A DNA stretch of 64,000 bases from Hibiscus mutabilis. Taxonomy: Eukaryota; Streptophyta; Magnoliopsida; Malvales; Malvaceae. The notes under the pieces were generated by a model. The model was given only the letters and a program-made list of their open reading frames with translations. It was not told where the DNA came from and did no database searches. The DNA lies in the NCBI GenBank assembly GCA_019671005.1, contig CM033718.1:310001-374000 (forward strand). The letters are read 5' to 3'. The position numbers and the translations under genes are program-made. Below, piece by piece: positions 1 through 12,746 of this stretch. Numbering within the stretch: the first letter of the stretch is position 1; the number at the start of each line of letters is the position of its first letter.

Positions 1-189
1 TTTATACTGCAAAAGAAATTGATGTTCATTTGTTTTTTCAATTCATGTTTATTTAAATTATTTTTATTTTGAAAATCGGTAAAAGGTTTTATTTTTCTTT
101 AAACGACTTATGCAGAAGTCGTTCACATATTTTCTAATTATTTTTTCAATTTGACGTTGTTGCAACTCGGTTTTTTGTAAAATCTTTAG

Positions 190-930
190 CGGCAAATAAA
201 TAATTTAGTTTTTAATTATTTTTATTATTTATTAAACTTTAATTTGTTAATAATATTTTGAATCAATAAATTATTAAGTAGAAAAAAATAAATTTGTAAA
301 CTAAATTTTAAATAATAATATAAGCTATTTTAAATATAATAATAATATTTTATATTTTTTATTTATTTAGTTAGTACTACTATAATTCTTTAGATGATGA
401 TAATAGTAATCAATAAATTAATTTATGTTGAATGTTTTCTTTAGAGGAAATTTTTTTGTTTCTATTTAAATAAATTTTTGTCATTTATTAAATTTTAATT
501 TTATAATATTTTTAATTAAGAAATTATTAAATTAAAAAATAAATTTGTATACTAAATTTTAAATAATAATGTTGTTTATAAAGCAAATTTTAAATAATAA
601 TAATATTTTATATTTTTTTAGCTAACCTATTTATTTATTTAGTTAGTACTACTATAATTTAGATGGTGATAATAATAATCAATAAATTTATTTATGTTAA
701 AGGATTTAGAGGATTTTTTTTTGTTTCTCTTGAAATCCGGTAAAATTTTGTTATTAATTAATAATATTTTAAATCAAAAAATTATTAAGGTATAAAAAAA
801 TAAATTTGTATACTAAATTTTAAATAATAATATTGTTATACAAGAGCTATTTTAAATAATAATAATAATAATTTATGTTTTTTAGCTATTTATTTAGTTA
901 GTATTAGATGATGTTTTAAATATTAATAAT
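190..930. repeat. Three AT-rich tandem repeats of about 260 bp
   Basis: A unit recurs three times in direct orientation. The marker 'actaaattttaaataataat' appears near 300, 547 and 808, and 'agttagtactactataat' near 370, 642 and (eroded) 898, giving a period of roughly 260 bp. Units differ by many substitutions and small indels, so the array is old. No ORF of interest. The rest of 1-1400 is AT-rich with nothing else recognisable. Confidence 0.6.
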
Positions 931-1406
931 AATATTTATTTTAAAAAAATTTTTTAAATTTATTTAGTTAGCAATTATTGATGCATGAAAAAAATTAACT
1001 AGACAAAAAATAATTAAAAACACGTTTACAAATCTTTCAAGAAAAAAAAAAATCAAGACATGTAACAACGTTAAATCAAAACATAAATAATTAAAATATA
1101 TGTCATCTGCAATTATGTCAAATCAAAATAAAAACAATTCAAATAAATATGAACTACTTTTAAAAAAACAGTTTTTTTGTAATCACTATTTTTTTACCGT
1201 AAAAATCAAAGTATAACCATAGAAACCCTATTTTCAAATTATTTTTCCCAACAACATTATTCCCCTAAAATCACCCTATTAATCATCTAATTTTTTCTTA
1301 AAGTGACACGTCAACATATATAATTTTTTCGAAATTCATTTCAAACTTGAAAATCACATAAATCCCTGAAAAATGTTGTAGAAAATGCCTCCAAAACTCA
1401 GTTCAA

Positions 1407-1412
1407 CACGTG
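1407..1412. promoter_or_regulatory. G-box upstream of the phosphatase gene
   Basis: A CACGTG palindrome (bZIP/bHLH core) lies about 600 bp upstream of the start codon at 2005, and a second ACGT core (gacacgtcaa) lies about 100 bp further up. Position is compatible with a promoter element; function is inferred from the motif only. Confidence 0.3.
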
Positions 1413-2004
1413 TCATTTGTTTACCCACTTGTCAGAACTACCTGCGAATCATGCCTGGTCATTTTAGATCTCCTCCCTCACCCCGGATATAATAAATTTA
1501 TCACCATTCGCAATTTCCTCTTTTTTTTCTTATTTCTCGAAGTTTGTAAATTGTAAGTGCAGAAAACGGAGGAGTGGAATCCAGGAAATCATCTCTTCAC
1601 GATTTCCCACCAAAAAATCGGGAAAAGAAAAATCAGGATTAGGGTTTCCCAAAACACAAAATTTTTGTTAAAAATCCCAATTTCCATCAATCGATCAAGC
1701 GACGTCATCTCTGGCTTGTTCCCGCCGTCTGATCGACCCTCTTTTTCAAAATTATGTTGGTGGTTTCTTTTCGAAATCATAATCCAGTTGTTCCCAGATC
1801 AGTTTGTATTAATTTCATCTTTGGTTCCGTTTCCTGTTCAAATTCCAAGTTTTAGGGTTTGTGTTTAAAAAGTATTGTAAACATTTCAATTCTTTTTGAG
1901 TTTTCATTTTCTGCTTTGATCAAATCGTACGAATTCCGTGAATTCGGTGATTTGGGTTTGTAATTTTGTGCATATTTGTTTCAATTCTGTTGAATTTTGG
2001 GGAT

Positions 2005-3659
2005 ATGCATATTGAGGAATTGAAGGTAGGGGAAGGAGTGGAAAGAGCTGGAGAAGATAAACAAGAAGAAAATAAGAGTTATTGTGGAAGTAATGAGTTT
2101 TTGGGCATAGAAAGAAGCGTTGTGGAATGGGATGCTAAAAGGGTATTGGTAGGTGCAGGTGCTCGTGCTCTGTTTTACCCGACCTTGTTGTACAATGTTG
2201 TTAGGAACAAGATTCAGCCTGAGTTCCGGTGGTGGGATCGAGTTGATGAGGTATATAACTTATGTTCATGTCTTGTTCATTTAAAGTAATTTATATTGTG
2301 TTGTGTTTTTTGGAGAATCTATATGGTAATCTGCTCTTATTACATGTGCATAGTTATTTTACTAGTTCTAATATGATGTTTTTTTTTAGTTCATACTGTT
2401 AGGTGCTGTTCCATTCCCTACTGATGTTCCGAGGCTAAAGGAGAACGGTGTTGGCGGAGTAATCACACTAAATGAACCTTACGAGACTCTGGTTCCTACA
2501 TCTCTTTATCATGTAGGAATGTTGTCCTTTTTCCCAGTTTTTCAGTTTGTAGATTGAAAGTTTTCCATTTTTATTATTCTATAATTCTGTGTTTAACATT
2601 TGCCTATCTTGAATCTTTGCTTGTTGCTGAAGTTGTTAATTTCCTTTATATAATTTTGTTGTAGAATCATGGGATTAACCATTTGGTGATCCCTACAAGA
2701 GACTACTGCTTTGCACCATCTTTGACATCAATATGCCAAGCGATTGATTTCATTCATTGTAAGTGATTTTAGAGGGGATTGCTTGTGTTGGTCGAACTTG
2801 CCTGAAAATGGCCTTTTTTTTACAAAAACTATAATATGGTTCCAATGCTTCTCCATGCTTTTGTTCTTAATTTTCTCTTGCTGAAATGTTTCCTGTTTTT
2901 CATTGTTTTTACACGAGGCAATGTATCATGTGGGCAAACTACGTATGTCCACTGTAAAGCTGGCCGTGGCCGGAGCACCACCGTTGTGTTGTGTTACCTG
3001 GTTAGTGTTGTATAAACTGTAAAGTAGCGTTGGCCGTAGTACTCGTTTGTTCTTGGACTGATATGGATTCTGGTTTTACATAGGTATATTATAAGCATAT
3101 GACGCCTGTTGGGGCATATGATTATGTGAAGTCGATCAGGCCAAGGGTGCGGTTAGCCTCTTCCCAATGGCAGGTATAACGTCTTGGGTCCCACTTTCTT
3201 CAATCAAGTTGAGGAATAATGAATCCAAACCTTGTTTAATCATAACCACCATTTCTGATTTCTCTTTCTTTGTTGCAAATTTAGGCTGTTGAGGAGTTCT
3301 ACTATCTTAAAATGAGAAAGGCTGGCTTCCACAGCCATGTGATGGATTTAATTTTAAGAACTTCAAACTTGGCATCTTCACAAGAACTTGTGACTTTTGA
3401 TGATGGCTCAGTAGTGGTGGTGACAGAAGCTGATCTTGATGGATATGACCAAAGTCTTGAACCAAGTGCCGCGGGAAGTAGAATATGGGCAGATCTAAGT
3501 GTGGTCTATCGGGTTAGAGTTGTCGGTCAGGCAGCAATAGCAAGAATCTCATGCTTGTGGCTAAGCTGCCAAGCACATCAAAAGATTTCAGCACAGAAAC
3601 TTGCTACGGAAAGCACCTGCCTGGGACGTACTATTAGTGTGGACATCCATGTCTACTGA
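2005..3659 (+). CDS. PTPMT1: PTPMT1/DSP8-type phosphatidylglycerophosphate phosphatase
   Basis: Six exons: 2005-2250, 2390-2512, 2665-2758, 2918-3000, 3084-3173 and 3285-3659, all with GT-AG junctions and phases that add up to 336 residues, close to the Arabidopsis protein as I remember it (about 337). The dual-specificity phosphatase loop VHCKAGRGRSTT is encoded by exon 4; it has the CX5R motif with nucleophilic Cys and phosphate-binding Arg. Family members dephosphorylate phosphatidylglycerophosphate on the way to phosphatidylglycerol and cardiolipin, in mitochondria and plastids. The ATG at 2005 was chosen over an in-frame ATG at 1966 because the protein then starts MHIEELK, as in the family. 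The C-terminal tail beyond the catalytic domain (about residue 240 on) is the plant-specific extension. A long 5' leader containing an unrelated small ORF (1557-1868) precedes it. The gene looks intact. Confidence 0.88.
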
Positions 3660-5493
3660 AAACTGCGGTTACTCAACCATCACACGACACGTCGTCGTCT
3701 CCCTTTTATCTTCTCTCGTACATAAATAAACTGAAAATGATGTTTCTTTAGGCTGAAGCAAACTATGTTTGTTCTTCCCTTGTAAATCGAGTTAGCATTT
3801 CTTATGAATCGAACAAAAGATAGAACATAAATGCTCAAGGATCAAGTGTATATCATTCGCGTATTTATATGAAAGTATTTTGCTTTGCTTGTTTAAGGAT
3901 GACAACGTTCTTTGTAAGGCTTTCAATTTCTTTTAGGTCTAATAAACAAATGGTTGCTTAGTGCTTACCCTAGCATGAAATATGTCTTTATATTTGTTCC
4001 TTCTCCACTTACTTTAAAAGTTGGTGAGATTCGTTGTGTAGTAGTTGATATCTTCACAATTGATCGACTTAATTATTTAAATTATTTCATAATCTAGGAA
4101 GATTATCCAACATGTTGTATAGTCTAAAAATAATACAAAAGTTTCTATGTTCTTTTGTTTAAGGATTTAGTTTAAAGTTTGAGATTTTGAAGTTTAATTT
4201 GTACGATTTATAATTTAAGGTTTGTTGTTATAATTTGAGGATTATATTTTAGAGTTTTGGGTTACTTATTTAGATTTTATTTTTAAAAAGTAAATATGCA
4301 TGTTATTTCATAACATAATACATGTACAATCGAGTAATTTTTATAATTGTGTGTAAAATTTTTCACAAGTCTACACGTTTACTTTTTCTAAGAAAAGAAT
4401 TTTAACACTTTAATCTTAATTAATATTAGTTAGATTTTAATCATAAACCTTAAATTTTAATCATTCAAATGAATTTAAACTCTTTTATTTAATGCTAAAA
4501 TAGAAAAAAAAGTTGTATACTAATCTATATTTTTTTATATAAAAATTTTTAATATATAAAATCAATTAATATCATATACAAATATAAACTATAGTTACAA
4601 TTAGTTTAAATAATGTTCCAAACTCGTATTCTCTTCATGCATTTATTTAATTTTTATTTTAAATCAAGAAATTTATATATTTGAGTTAAAATTTTTTATA
4701 TAAAGTGTTTGAATTAAATATTAATATTGATCATTTTGGTGAATAATTTAAAAAAATATTAAGGTGAAAATTAATTTTGAAAAATGCATTGCAAATTTTT
4801 TGAGATTAGATGTTTTAAAAAGTTGTAAAGACTCTTTTACCTTTACTTGATTTACTAAAAATCTACAAATAATATAAATTAAATATTTTCTTCAATTTGT
4901 TTAAAACGATTTTAAACTTCCTGTTTCATATTTAAAAACTTAAAGAATAGGGAAAAATATTTGTTTGATTTTTGCATGTTTGGGGCTGCGATGATTGAGA
5001 TCCGGAAGTGGTAGGTGTCTTGGTTTTTTTCTTTTTATTATTACATATTTATATATGTATTTAAATTTAATAATAATTAAATTATATTAAAATAATTATA
5101 TAGATAACAATTTAATATGTAAATCCTTCGAATATGTTTAGTAAAATTATATTAAAATAATAGTTTTTATAAATTTAATTAATATTAATTAGATACAAAA
5201 TATTGATAACTAATAAACTATTCAAACAAGTATTGAATATAAATTTTATAAAACTTTGTTTATTTAAATATTATAAATTATTAAAAATTTTTAAATATTT
5301 TTTAACCCTAGTCAAATCAACTAATGTAATTCGCTATCAATTATCCGCTAATTGTCAAACAAAGCCTATGTCTAATTATGAATGTACATAAAATTCTTCC
5401 ATTAAATTTGTTGTTGTGATATTTTAAAATAAAGATCTAAATTGAAAAACAATGGTATTAAAAAGGGCTTAAATATGTATTTATAACTTTTTA
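3660..5493. other. AT-rich intergenic region
   Basis: 3' flank of the phosphatase gene followed by AT-rich sequence. 4150-4390 contains degenerate TTTAGG-like runs (see the MITE family entries). 5025-5365 is one copy of a dispersed repeat also found at 48.1 kb. No supportable gene. Confidence 0.6.
5025..5365. repeat. Dispersed AT-rich repeat, copy 1
   Basis: The stretch with 'caaaatattgataactaataaa' (first 20 bases matter) and ending near 'ccgctaattgtcaaacaaag' is found again at about 48.1-48.5 kb in the same order and orientation. The end resembles the 'gccaaacatg' terminus common in plant hAT-like MITEs, but I could not define both ends or a target duplication. Confidence 0.45.
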
Positions 5494-5740
5494 AGTTATA
5501 TTTTGATACAAATTGTGTAAAAAAATATACAATACTCCGTATTTAAGCTATAAAATCTAAAATTTAAATCCTTAACACTAACATTCTAAAATCTAAATCT
5601 TAAATCCTAAACTCTAAATTCTAATAATAAACCTTAAATTCTACACACTACAACCTAAACCCTTAAACCACAACTTAAATCTCTAAACTCTAAAATCAAA
5701 AGAATAATATCCGCAAGCTTGTGTATCAAATTATTTTCTT
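5494..5740. mobile_element. MULE-type MITE with CCTAAA-like cargo, copy A
   Basis: About 247 bp. The left end reads AGTTATATTTTGATACAAAT and the right end GTGTATCAAATTATTTTCTT, an imperfect terminal inverted repeat. The interior is a run of degenerate 'aaatcctaaactctaaa' words. The flanks aacttttta (5485-5493) and aatttttca (5741-5749) agree at 7 of 9 positions, compatible with an eroded 9-bp target duplication. Same family as 9607-9818 and 59176-59431. Confidence 0.5.
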
Positions 5741-6482
5741 AATTTTTCAACACATTAATAATTAAATTTAAATTTTATAATATAAAAAGTGAAAAAGGGC
5801 TTTATTCTTAAAAAAGAACACCAAAGGACTAAATTCTAAAACAATTCCCCATCAAAAATGGTCATTCTATCTTTCAAATCTGGATTTCCTGATGCCTGAT
5901 TCAACCCTCTCTTGCCTTCAAGTTTACACACCATGGAATTAAATAAGGTAATTTTTGAAACCCTAAAAAACACTTAAATTAAAGATTGTTCTACTTTAGT
6001 CACGAGATTTCGAGTTATGGCTCGCTTTGCGTTGTCTGCTCTCTGTCTCTGCAGCACTGATGTTATATTTGATTTTCTACTTCAAATTTTAATCTCATAC
6101 TCTCTATGTTTACTTTGTTACGAAGATTTTATATATATATATAGTATTCGCCGCTATTTTCCGTTACATTGCTATTTGCGGCGTGAAATTTGTTCATACT
6201 ACTCGCTATTGAGGTCTTCAGTGGTGGCGGACGGCGCTGCTACACTGTTACGCCACCTTTATTTGAAACCCTAGAGATAATCATAAATTTAGTAGAACGG
6301 ACTCTTTTTGTTTCTAGAGAAAACTGAAAATTTGTGGAACGTTCTTCGAGACTTTCTTAAGAGATTGAAGCATTTTCACGCTTTGTCGAAGTGTGAGATG
6401 TGAAACTAATGTTATACGTTGTTGAATGTCAGGCTAATATGACTCGTTTATGCTAATTCGTTATGATGAACTTTTGGCATAG

Positions 6483-8488
6483 GATGAAGCTGATGGAGGA
6501 TACCATGTAGATGGTAAGAATCGCGGAGCATCTGAGGATACTGGTTCTGGTCGAGATAAGGATAACAATAGCAATCGGTGGGGATGATGTCCATGTGGAT
6601 GTTGATGAGGCGGAGAAGGATGATGATATCGAGATGTTGGATAGATGTATAAGGGGAAACCATCCTGAAGACTGCATTGTTGTTGATTGGTTTAAAGGGG
6701 AGTGTTGTATTGAATGCAAAAGCAAAAGTGGCCAGGTTTTGTTCTGCAGCAAAAACAACTGCCCACTTGCTTTTCATGAGGTGTGCATGACTTGGAAACC
6801 CAAACTTGATGATATGGGTAAATTCTACTGCCCTTATTGTTTGTACAAGCAAGAAATGGTCAGGTTCAAAGAGTTGGGAACGAAATTTATGTTGGTGGAG
6901 GAGGGGTTGTCCAACTTTATACGATTGGCAAGGGATGGTGGAAGTAAAGAGAAGAAAATGAAAGGAGATCCTGTATCAACAATGGCAGGGGAAGTGAGTA
7001 CCGGTGATCGTGAAAATGAGCAAAATGATGATGGTAAAGAAAAATGTGATGAGGGAAGCACCTTCGGGGCTGATGGGTTTGACAATGCTGGGAAAGGGGA
7101 AAGGATGGTAGAGGATATCCAAAATTCTTCTGGTAGCAAAGATGATGCAATTGATGAGGACCAATGGCAAATACGACCATCCAGTTCAAGCCATGTAGGA
7201 ATTGTGGAAGACACACTTCATGTATCGAGGAAAGAAACTTCTGACATTGTAGGTTTGATGGAAGAGAACCAAGGGCAGAGGGACAAGGAAGAGCCAGAGC
7301 TCCAGAATCCAGTAGGAACTAGCATGCCATCCAAGGTGCCTGCAGTTGAAATCTTGGCGGGTGAAAAGCTTGACAAACAAACTGATGAAAGATCCAGTGC
7401 AAAGAATATGAATATGAACCAAGAGGAAAACAGTGCAACAACAAAAAAATCTCAGCAGAATGCCAAAATCAGCCAATCCACCGTAAGTTGGTCATGGTTT
7501 TACCTTTTGTTTAAGCAAGGTAACATTCAAAAGAAATCCGTCCTGGGCATGCCATGTATCATTGTTAGGGCCTTGGTTTTTTTTTACATACCATTGCTGT
7601 GAAATTACTTTATTTTTTTCATCTAAGTTGCAGCATGAACCCGATTTTGATGGATGCTGGAAAGCGCAAGAGACTAAACTGGACAGAGGAAGAGGAAGAG
7701 ATGCTAAAGGTATAAAATTATGGATACTTCTTTCCTCCCTTTTCAAAATCATTATTTGCTAACATGTATTAGCTTTGGAATAGGTTCAACTTTATTTATT
7801 CTACGTTCCCATTTCCTTTATTTTTCATTACATTTGAAACATAATTTTCATTTGTTAACATGCATTCCTTTTTTTCTTTTCCTGTATAAATGTTTATGTT
7901 ATTTTATAAAAGGATGTATCCCCTCAGTTACCAGCTTCATGATCCTGAGAAAGGTCCCATTAAATGGAGAATATTTAAGTTGCTAGCTTCAGGCGCGCAC
8001 GTATATACCTGTATGGTTTTTTAGTAGTGGTTATGCTAACAAAAAGTTTCCTACTTGCCCTGCCATGTTCTTTATTTTAACAATTGGTAAGATGGGACAA
8101 AATATCTTGAAGAGGTGAGGCATATCTTTCTTGTGCCTTTTGCCTTTATAGGCACATGCTCAGGAAGTGCTTTGTCTCCTGATTCCTGAAGTGGTCTGAC
8201 TCATTGGTGTTTTTTGCTAGATTGCACTTTGCGCTAGTGTTTAGGCATGCTTGTTTCCTGACTACACTGATTGGATGGACAAGTCTGCAGGAATTCAAGA
8301 ACTCATTTTCTTGATTGCAGGAGTTAGTGCCTTCGTTTGCCAGTAAAGTAAACAAAAACCTCCCTTGGAGGAAAATTCTGGAACAGGGTCGTCCCGTTTT
8401 CCACTCAACTCGTATGCCATCTGACCTTAAAGATAAATGGAAGAAAATCACGGCCAAAGAATCTCAGAAGGGTAATGGAGGGAACTGA
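6483..8488 (+). CDS. PHD finger and Myb/SANT-like domain protein (frame disrupted)
   Basis: Likely nuclear chromatin or telomere-associated protein of a plant PHD + Myb-like family. Probable exons: 6483-7482, 7634-7709 and 8321-8488 (stop TGA). The first carries a C4HC3 PHD finger (CCIEC ... CPLAFHEVC ... FYCPYC) and then a long acidic, Ser/Glu-rich linker. The last two encode RKRLNWTEEEEEMLK and VNKNLPWRKILEQG ... DLKDKWKK, a typical Myb/SANT-like module. Two oddities: the polar sequence opening at 6483 runs into a stop at 6585, one base out of frame with the PHD region, at the GGGG run 6580-6583; and joining 7482 to 7634 places the next exon in the wrong frame for the Myb module. The first coding exon is unknown; ATGGAATTAAATAAG at 5933 followed by a GT donor is a possible one. 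Either a pseudogene, a base-calling slip, or an exon structure I have misread. Confidence 0.6.
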
Positions 8489-9597
8489 TTACAACTGGAA
8501 AAAGTAAGGTAACGGTTTTTTGTTGTTAATATCTGTCTTGCTGTAACTATCTCGTACAGAACATGTTGACGCGACGTAGAACAGGTAGGCGGGTCAATAT
8601 TTTTGCTGTTAATATGTTGTAAAGAGCAGCTAGGTGGTTCAATGGCTGATATTTTTTGCTCCCGTATTTTGTCGCATGTGTTCTAAACGATGAAATACTA
8701 CTACCCAGCTTAAATTCTCATGCTCTTTTCCTGAACATTGTTTTGTTCATTCTTAAAGTGTTTCATGCCAAAGCATCTTGTATGTGGATTTGGTGACTTC
8801 ACAGGAAAAAAAAAAAGCATAGCATAAATTCCATCTAATTTCTAGGCCAATCGATCGGTCATCGGTGTTTACCGATCGAATATGCCATCCTATATTACAT
8901 GACCCCCATGGTTGATATTTAGTTCAAAGGTCTTTTATTCAGGTAATTATTATCGGAAACTAATAATTAATAATTTTGAGGTCCAAATTTCAGTATTTCA
9001 GCTTGTATCTATTGCTTTTTCTTTGGTATTGTTAGGTTAATCTTTTCTACAAGTCATTAGATGAACCTTGTGGTGAATTGAATGTAAATACATATTCCGT
9101 TTTGATTAAATGAAATACCAACATTGTGGCTCTCAAATCCACGTGTTCAGATTTGATTTGTCGTGTTAACGTGTCCTTTACACGTGTCGCAATGGTGCAG
9201 AACGGCTTTAGAAATTCATCGTTGTTTAAATATTCAGCGCATGCATTTTTTAAATCAAATCAATTAAGTTGTTTAATAAATAAAATAAAATAAAAACCCA
9301 TACGGTTACCCGTTTTCTCTTAACAATTAAAGTTTACTTCCTGTGTTCCAAAACCTTAATATATAGAACGGTGTCGTATGAATATATCCCTTTGGTGGGT
9401 GCATGCATGTTGAAAATTATGTAATTTTATGCCCTACTATTTCAGTCTCTACTTAAGTCCACGATTTCGTGTTTTCATTTCGGCTTTCAGTTTTCTAGCC
9501 CTAATAAAAAAATGGTTGCTTATACTTGTAATTTATATATTTGTCTCTTCGTCACTTATTTTTAAAAGTTTAGTTTGATTGATTTTCGTATTGGCAT
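8489..9597. other. Intergenic region with two ACGT-core boxes
   Basis: Mostly the 3' flank of the PHD/Myb gene. CCACGTGT at 9139 and ACACGTGTCG at about 9180 are G-box/ABRE-like and lie within 50 bp of each other, but no gene start follows for 7 kb. No coding potential seen. Confidence 0.4.
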
Positions 9598-9606
9598 TTA
9601 AAATAA

Positions 9607-9818
9607 GGAAAAAAAAACTTTGATACACGGTTATTTTAATTTTAGAGGTTAGGGTTTTAGTTTAGGTTGTAGGGTTTATAATTTAAGGTTAATGTTTAGA
9701 ATTTAGGGTTTGGTTTTTTAGGGTTAGGTTAGGAATTTAAGATTTGGGTTTTTATAGTGTAAATACGCATGCTTGTATAAAATTAATTTTACACAGCTTG
9801 TGTATCAAAGTTTTATCC
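9607..9818. mobile_element. MULE-type MITE with TTTAGGG-like cargo, copy B (type copy)
   Basis: 212 bp. The left end GGAAAAAAAAACTTTGATAC and right end GTATCAAAGTTTTATCC form a terminal inverted repeat. It is flanked by an exact 9-bp direct repeat TTAAAATAA (9598-9606 and 9819-9827). A 9-bp duplication is the signature of Mutator-like transposition. The interior contains repeated 'tagggttt' and 'tttagggtttgg' words resembling degenerate plant telomere repeats. No ORF, so non-autonomous. Confidence 0.75.
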
Positions 9819-10690
9819 TTAAAATAAGGTTTTAGTATACTACAATCGGAGTTTTTTCTTTCTATTAGAAGTTTTAAATGATGTCATGTGTTATTTTAGG
9901 GGTACTAAACTTTACGCAAAAAATTAAATTCTAAAATCTAAACCTTAAACTTTAGAACCAACTCTAAACCTTAAAAGTTACTCTTAAATTTTAAAATATT
10001 AGTCTTAAATTTTAAACATAGGCTGCTTGTGAAAAGTTTTGTTTTTGACAAATCATTTTCCTTTCATATATGAGGTGCAATTTACTTAATTTATTTTCAA
10101 AATAATTTTAAAATATTGTGAATTATTAATTTTATAAATTATACGAAAAAATGGTCTCATGTAACATACACATGACGTTAAATTTGGAGGATGTTACTAC
10201 AGGTCAAGTCTCTAATATCACGGGGTGGTTTTAAATTAATTTATTTATTATTAAATGGACGGATTCAGTTCTTGTATTAATAAAAGGAATGAAATAAGAT
10301 TTAAAACTTGCTTGATATAAAAGATGAAAACGAGAGAAAATAAAAAATTTATTAATCAAATAACGAAGATTTATAATTATATTTTTACTTTGAATCTTAA
10401 CTATTCGATTAATAAATCGTGCATCCTTCATCGTACCAAATAAAGTCCAACTGTTTTCACCGAAATTAGAGCTAATCTTCATTTCCACGGCTCTTACTTT
10501 CATAATCCTCTTTAAATAAAAATATAATTAGTTGAATTAAATTGTCAGAAAAAAAAAAAAAAAGTCCATAATTTTATTAATTTAAAAAAGCATCAGCGTT
10601 AGGTCTAACAAAGTGATTGGTCAATGAACAAAGTAATTAATAAAAGAAAAATAAATTAAGTGGATCCACACGAAATGCATGGTTCAATTA

Positions 10691-10693
<3 letters not shown>

Positions 10694-10732
<39 letters not shown>
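10694..10732. repeat. (AT)n microsatellite
   Basis: About 19 uninterrupted AT dinucleotides. Confidence 0.95.
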
Positions 10733-10734
<2 letters not shown>

Positions 10735-12746
10735 TTTGTAGTATGTGAGATAAACACATGGTTGCATGTGAATTATTGGAGATATTAGGAGCCGTGATTC
10801 CAATGTCTCGATCTTAGCTAAAACTACTCGTTTTGTTTGACTCCAACTCCAATAATTTTGGGATTAACTCGGTTTCATTATCATAATCCAAATAATTTCA
10901 TATTAAAAGTTAATTATATGTTTCGTGACAAAATGAGAATAAAGGACTTTCAAAGTTTGAGGAAATGATTTATTTTTGTTGGTAGTCATAGATAGTTTGA
11001 TTTTTTGGGGCTGTTTGTTGATGTAATCTATAGCGGGTTGTCGTATTTAGAATAGGAGTGAAAGGGATTGTCAGTTTTGAAAATTTTATCTAGTTCGTGT
11101 TTTGACAGCTCCCTAGGACCCTTCTTTCAATGGACTGTAGAGACTTTCTTTAGTGTAAAGAGAAAGTGTCAGATATGATCGGTGCAACGCTTATTTTTCT
11201 TTTTAAATTTACAATTTTAATTAATTGATTAATCAATCAAATACTGGTAATTATACTAAAAAATCAATCCTTATCAATATCTAAAGTCGTTTTTGAACTT
11301 TAAAGGGATATTTTCTTCCTCTGATAAAAAAATTATTTAGTTTAATTTTTTATTTTTTAAGAAAAATATAAATAAAGTAGATGAAGAAAAGGGTAGAAAT
11401 CTTATTTCATTTAAAATTATATTTAGAGTGGAAACGTGGCTATAGTTTTTTTTTCCACTTTTTTTAGTGAATCCCCTTTTCAGATTTTAATTATGAATGG
11501 AGGAAACAAGTAAAAGCGTAAAGGGATAATAATGAAATCAAAAGCACCAAATTTATAAATTTTTTGTAGTGCTTTTTCATCCATTTGGGTGAAGTACCTT
11601 AAAGTGGAGAAAATGGAGGCCACTTTTTTTTTTTATATTTGTGTTTCAACATGTTGTAAGGTTCACAATGTCAACTATATGGCATTTGATTCATGTTTGA
11701 GCATTTTGTTTTAATTTAATTATTAATAATTGACATGGAAATTGTTATTTAATTTTTTAAAATTATATTCCTCATATGAAAAACGGGGAAAGAAAATTAG
11801 ATGAGGTACTGATAGAGTTGGTAAAACCTAAAATTTCGAATTATTAAATATCTAGAGTCTTGTCATACGTAAATATCATATGTGTTATAATTTAAATGTT
11901 TAATTCAGTATATACCCACAATCAGTTGGTTTAGTAGGATGTGACACTAGATTCTTTAAGTAATATCAAAGGTTCAAATTATGATATTGTGAATGAAGGA
12001 ATTTAGTTGGAAGAGTCGCCCCATAATAAACTTCAACAATACCCGATTTAATTTAGTCAATCAATGGATTAAATAACGATCGTTTGACACGGCACGAAAA
12101 AAAGAGAGGAAAAAACTTACAAAGGTATTCCCTAATTAACAATTAAAATGCGATAAAGCAATGACAAAATGTATTATAATTGCTTAATTTATAATTTATA
12201 TATAATCAATTATAAACGATGACTTTGTAGTCCATTTATCCGACTTTAAATCTATTTTCAACGCTTCTTTCTCAGAACTGAAGTCATACATACCCTACAA
12301 CATTTTCCACGTTCCTTTAATATATATTCTCTATGAACACCCATGATTTATATATTTATTTATTTGTTTGTTTATTATTATTCATTTCTATTTTACTATT
12401 TATTTTAAATGTTCATAATTTTTTCTCCAAAAAAATCTTAATTTTCTGTGATTAATGATCGCAACTACTAAATAAAATTATTTGAATCAATCTATTTAAT
12501 GATAATTTTACTTAATAGTTTCAATTAAAATTTAAATAGTTATGTCAATAATGTATGATCGAATCAATAACAAAAAGTAACTTGATAGAGCCTATACATG
12601 TTGGGAGTTAGACCATAATAAATTAATATAAAACCCATACAAAAATTTTATGTAGAATAAATTCAAACATCATGTTTTAAAGAAGACTTCATAAACCAAT
12701 AACTTGAGATTCTTTAATTAGCCGAGCGATCAAGAATGTTCATCTG

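Noticed and set aside
190..930. CRISPR-like spaced repeats
   Set aside because: The repeats are long, diverged tandem units in a plant genome, with no short conserved repeat and unique spacers.
1557..1868. 103-residue ORF before the phosphatase gene
   Set aside because: Sits in the leader region, uses a non-ATG start, and has low-complexity content.
6017..6274. 85-residue ORF before the PHD/Myb gene
   Set aside because: Cys/Leu/Tyr-rich with no link to the downstream frame; more likely leader or intron sequence.
11925..11990. SINE-like head ('cagttggtttagtagg ... aggttcaaatt')
   Set aside because: Both internal promoter-like boxes are visible, but no tail, duplication or second copy was found.
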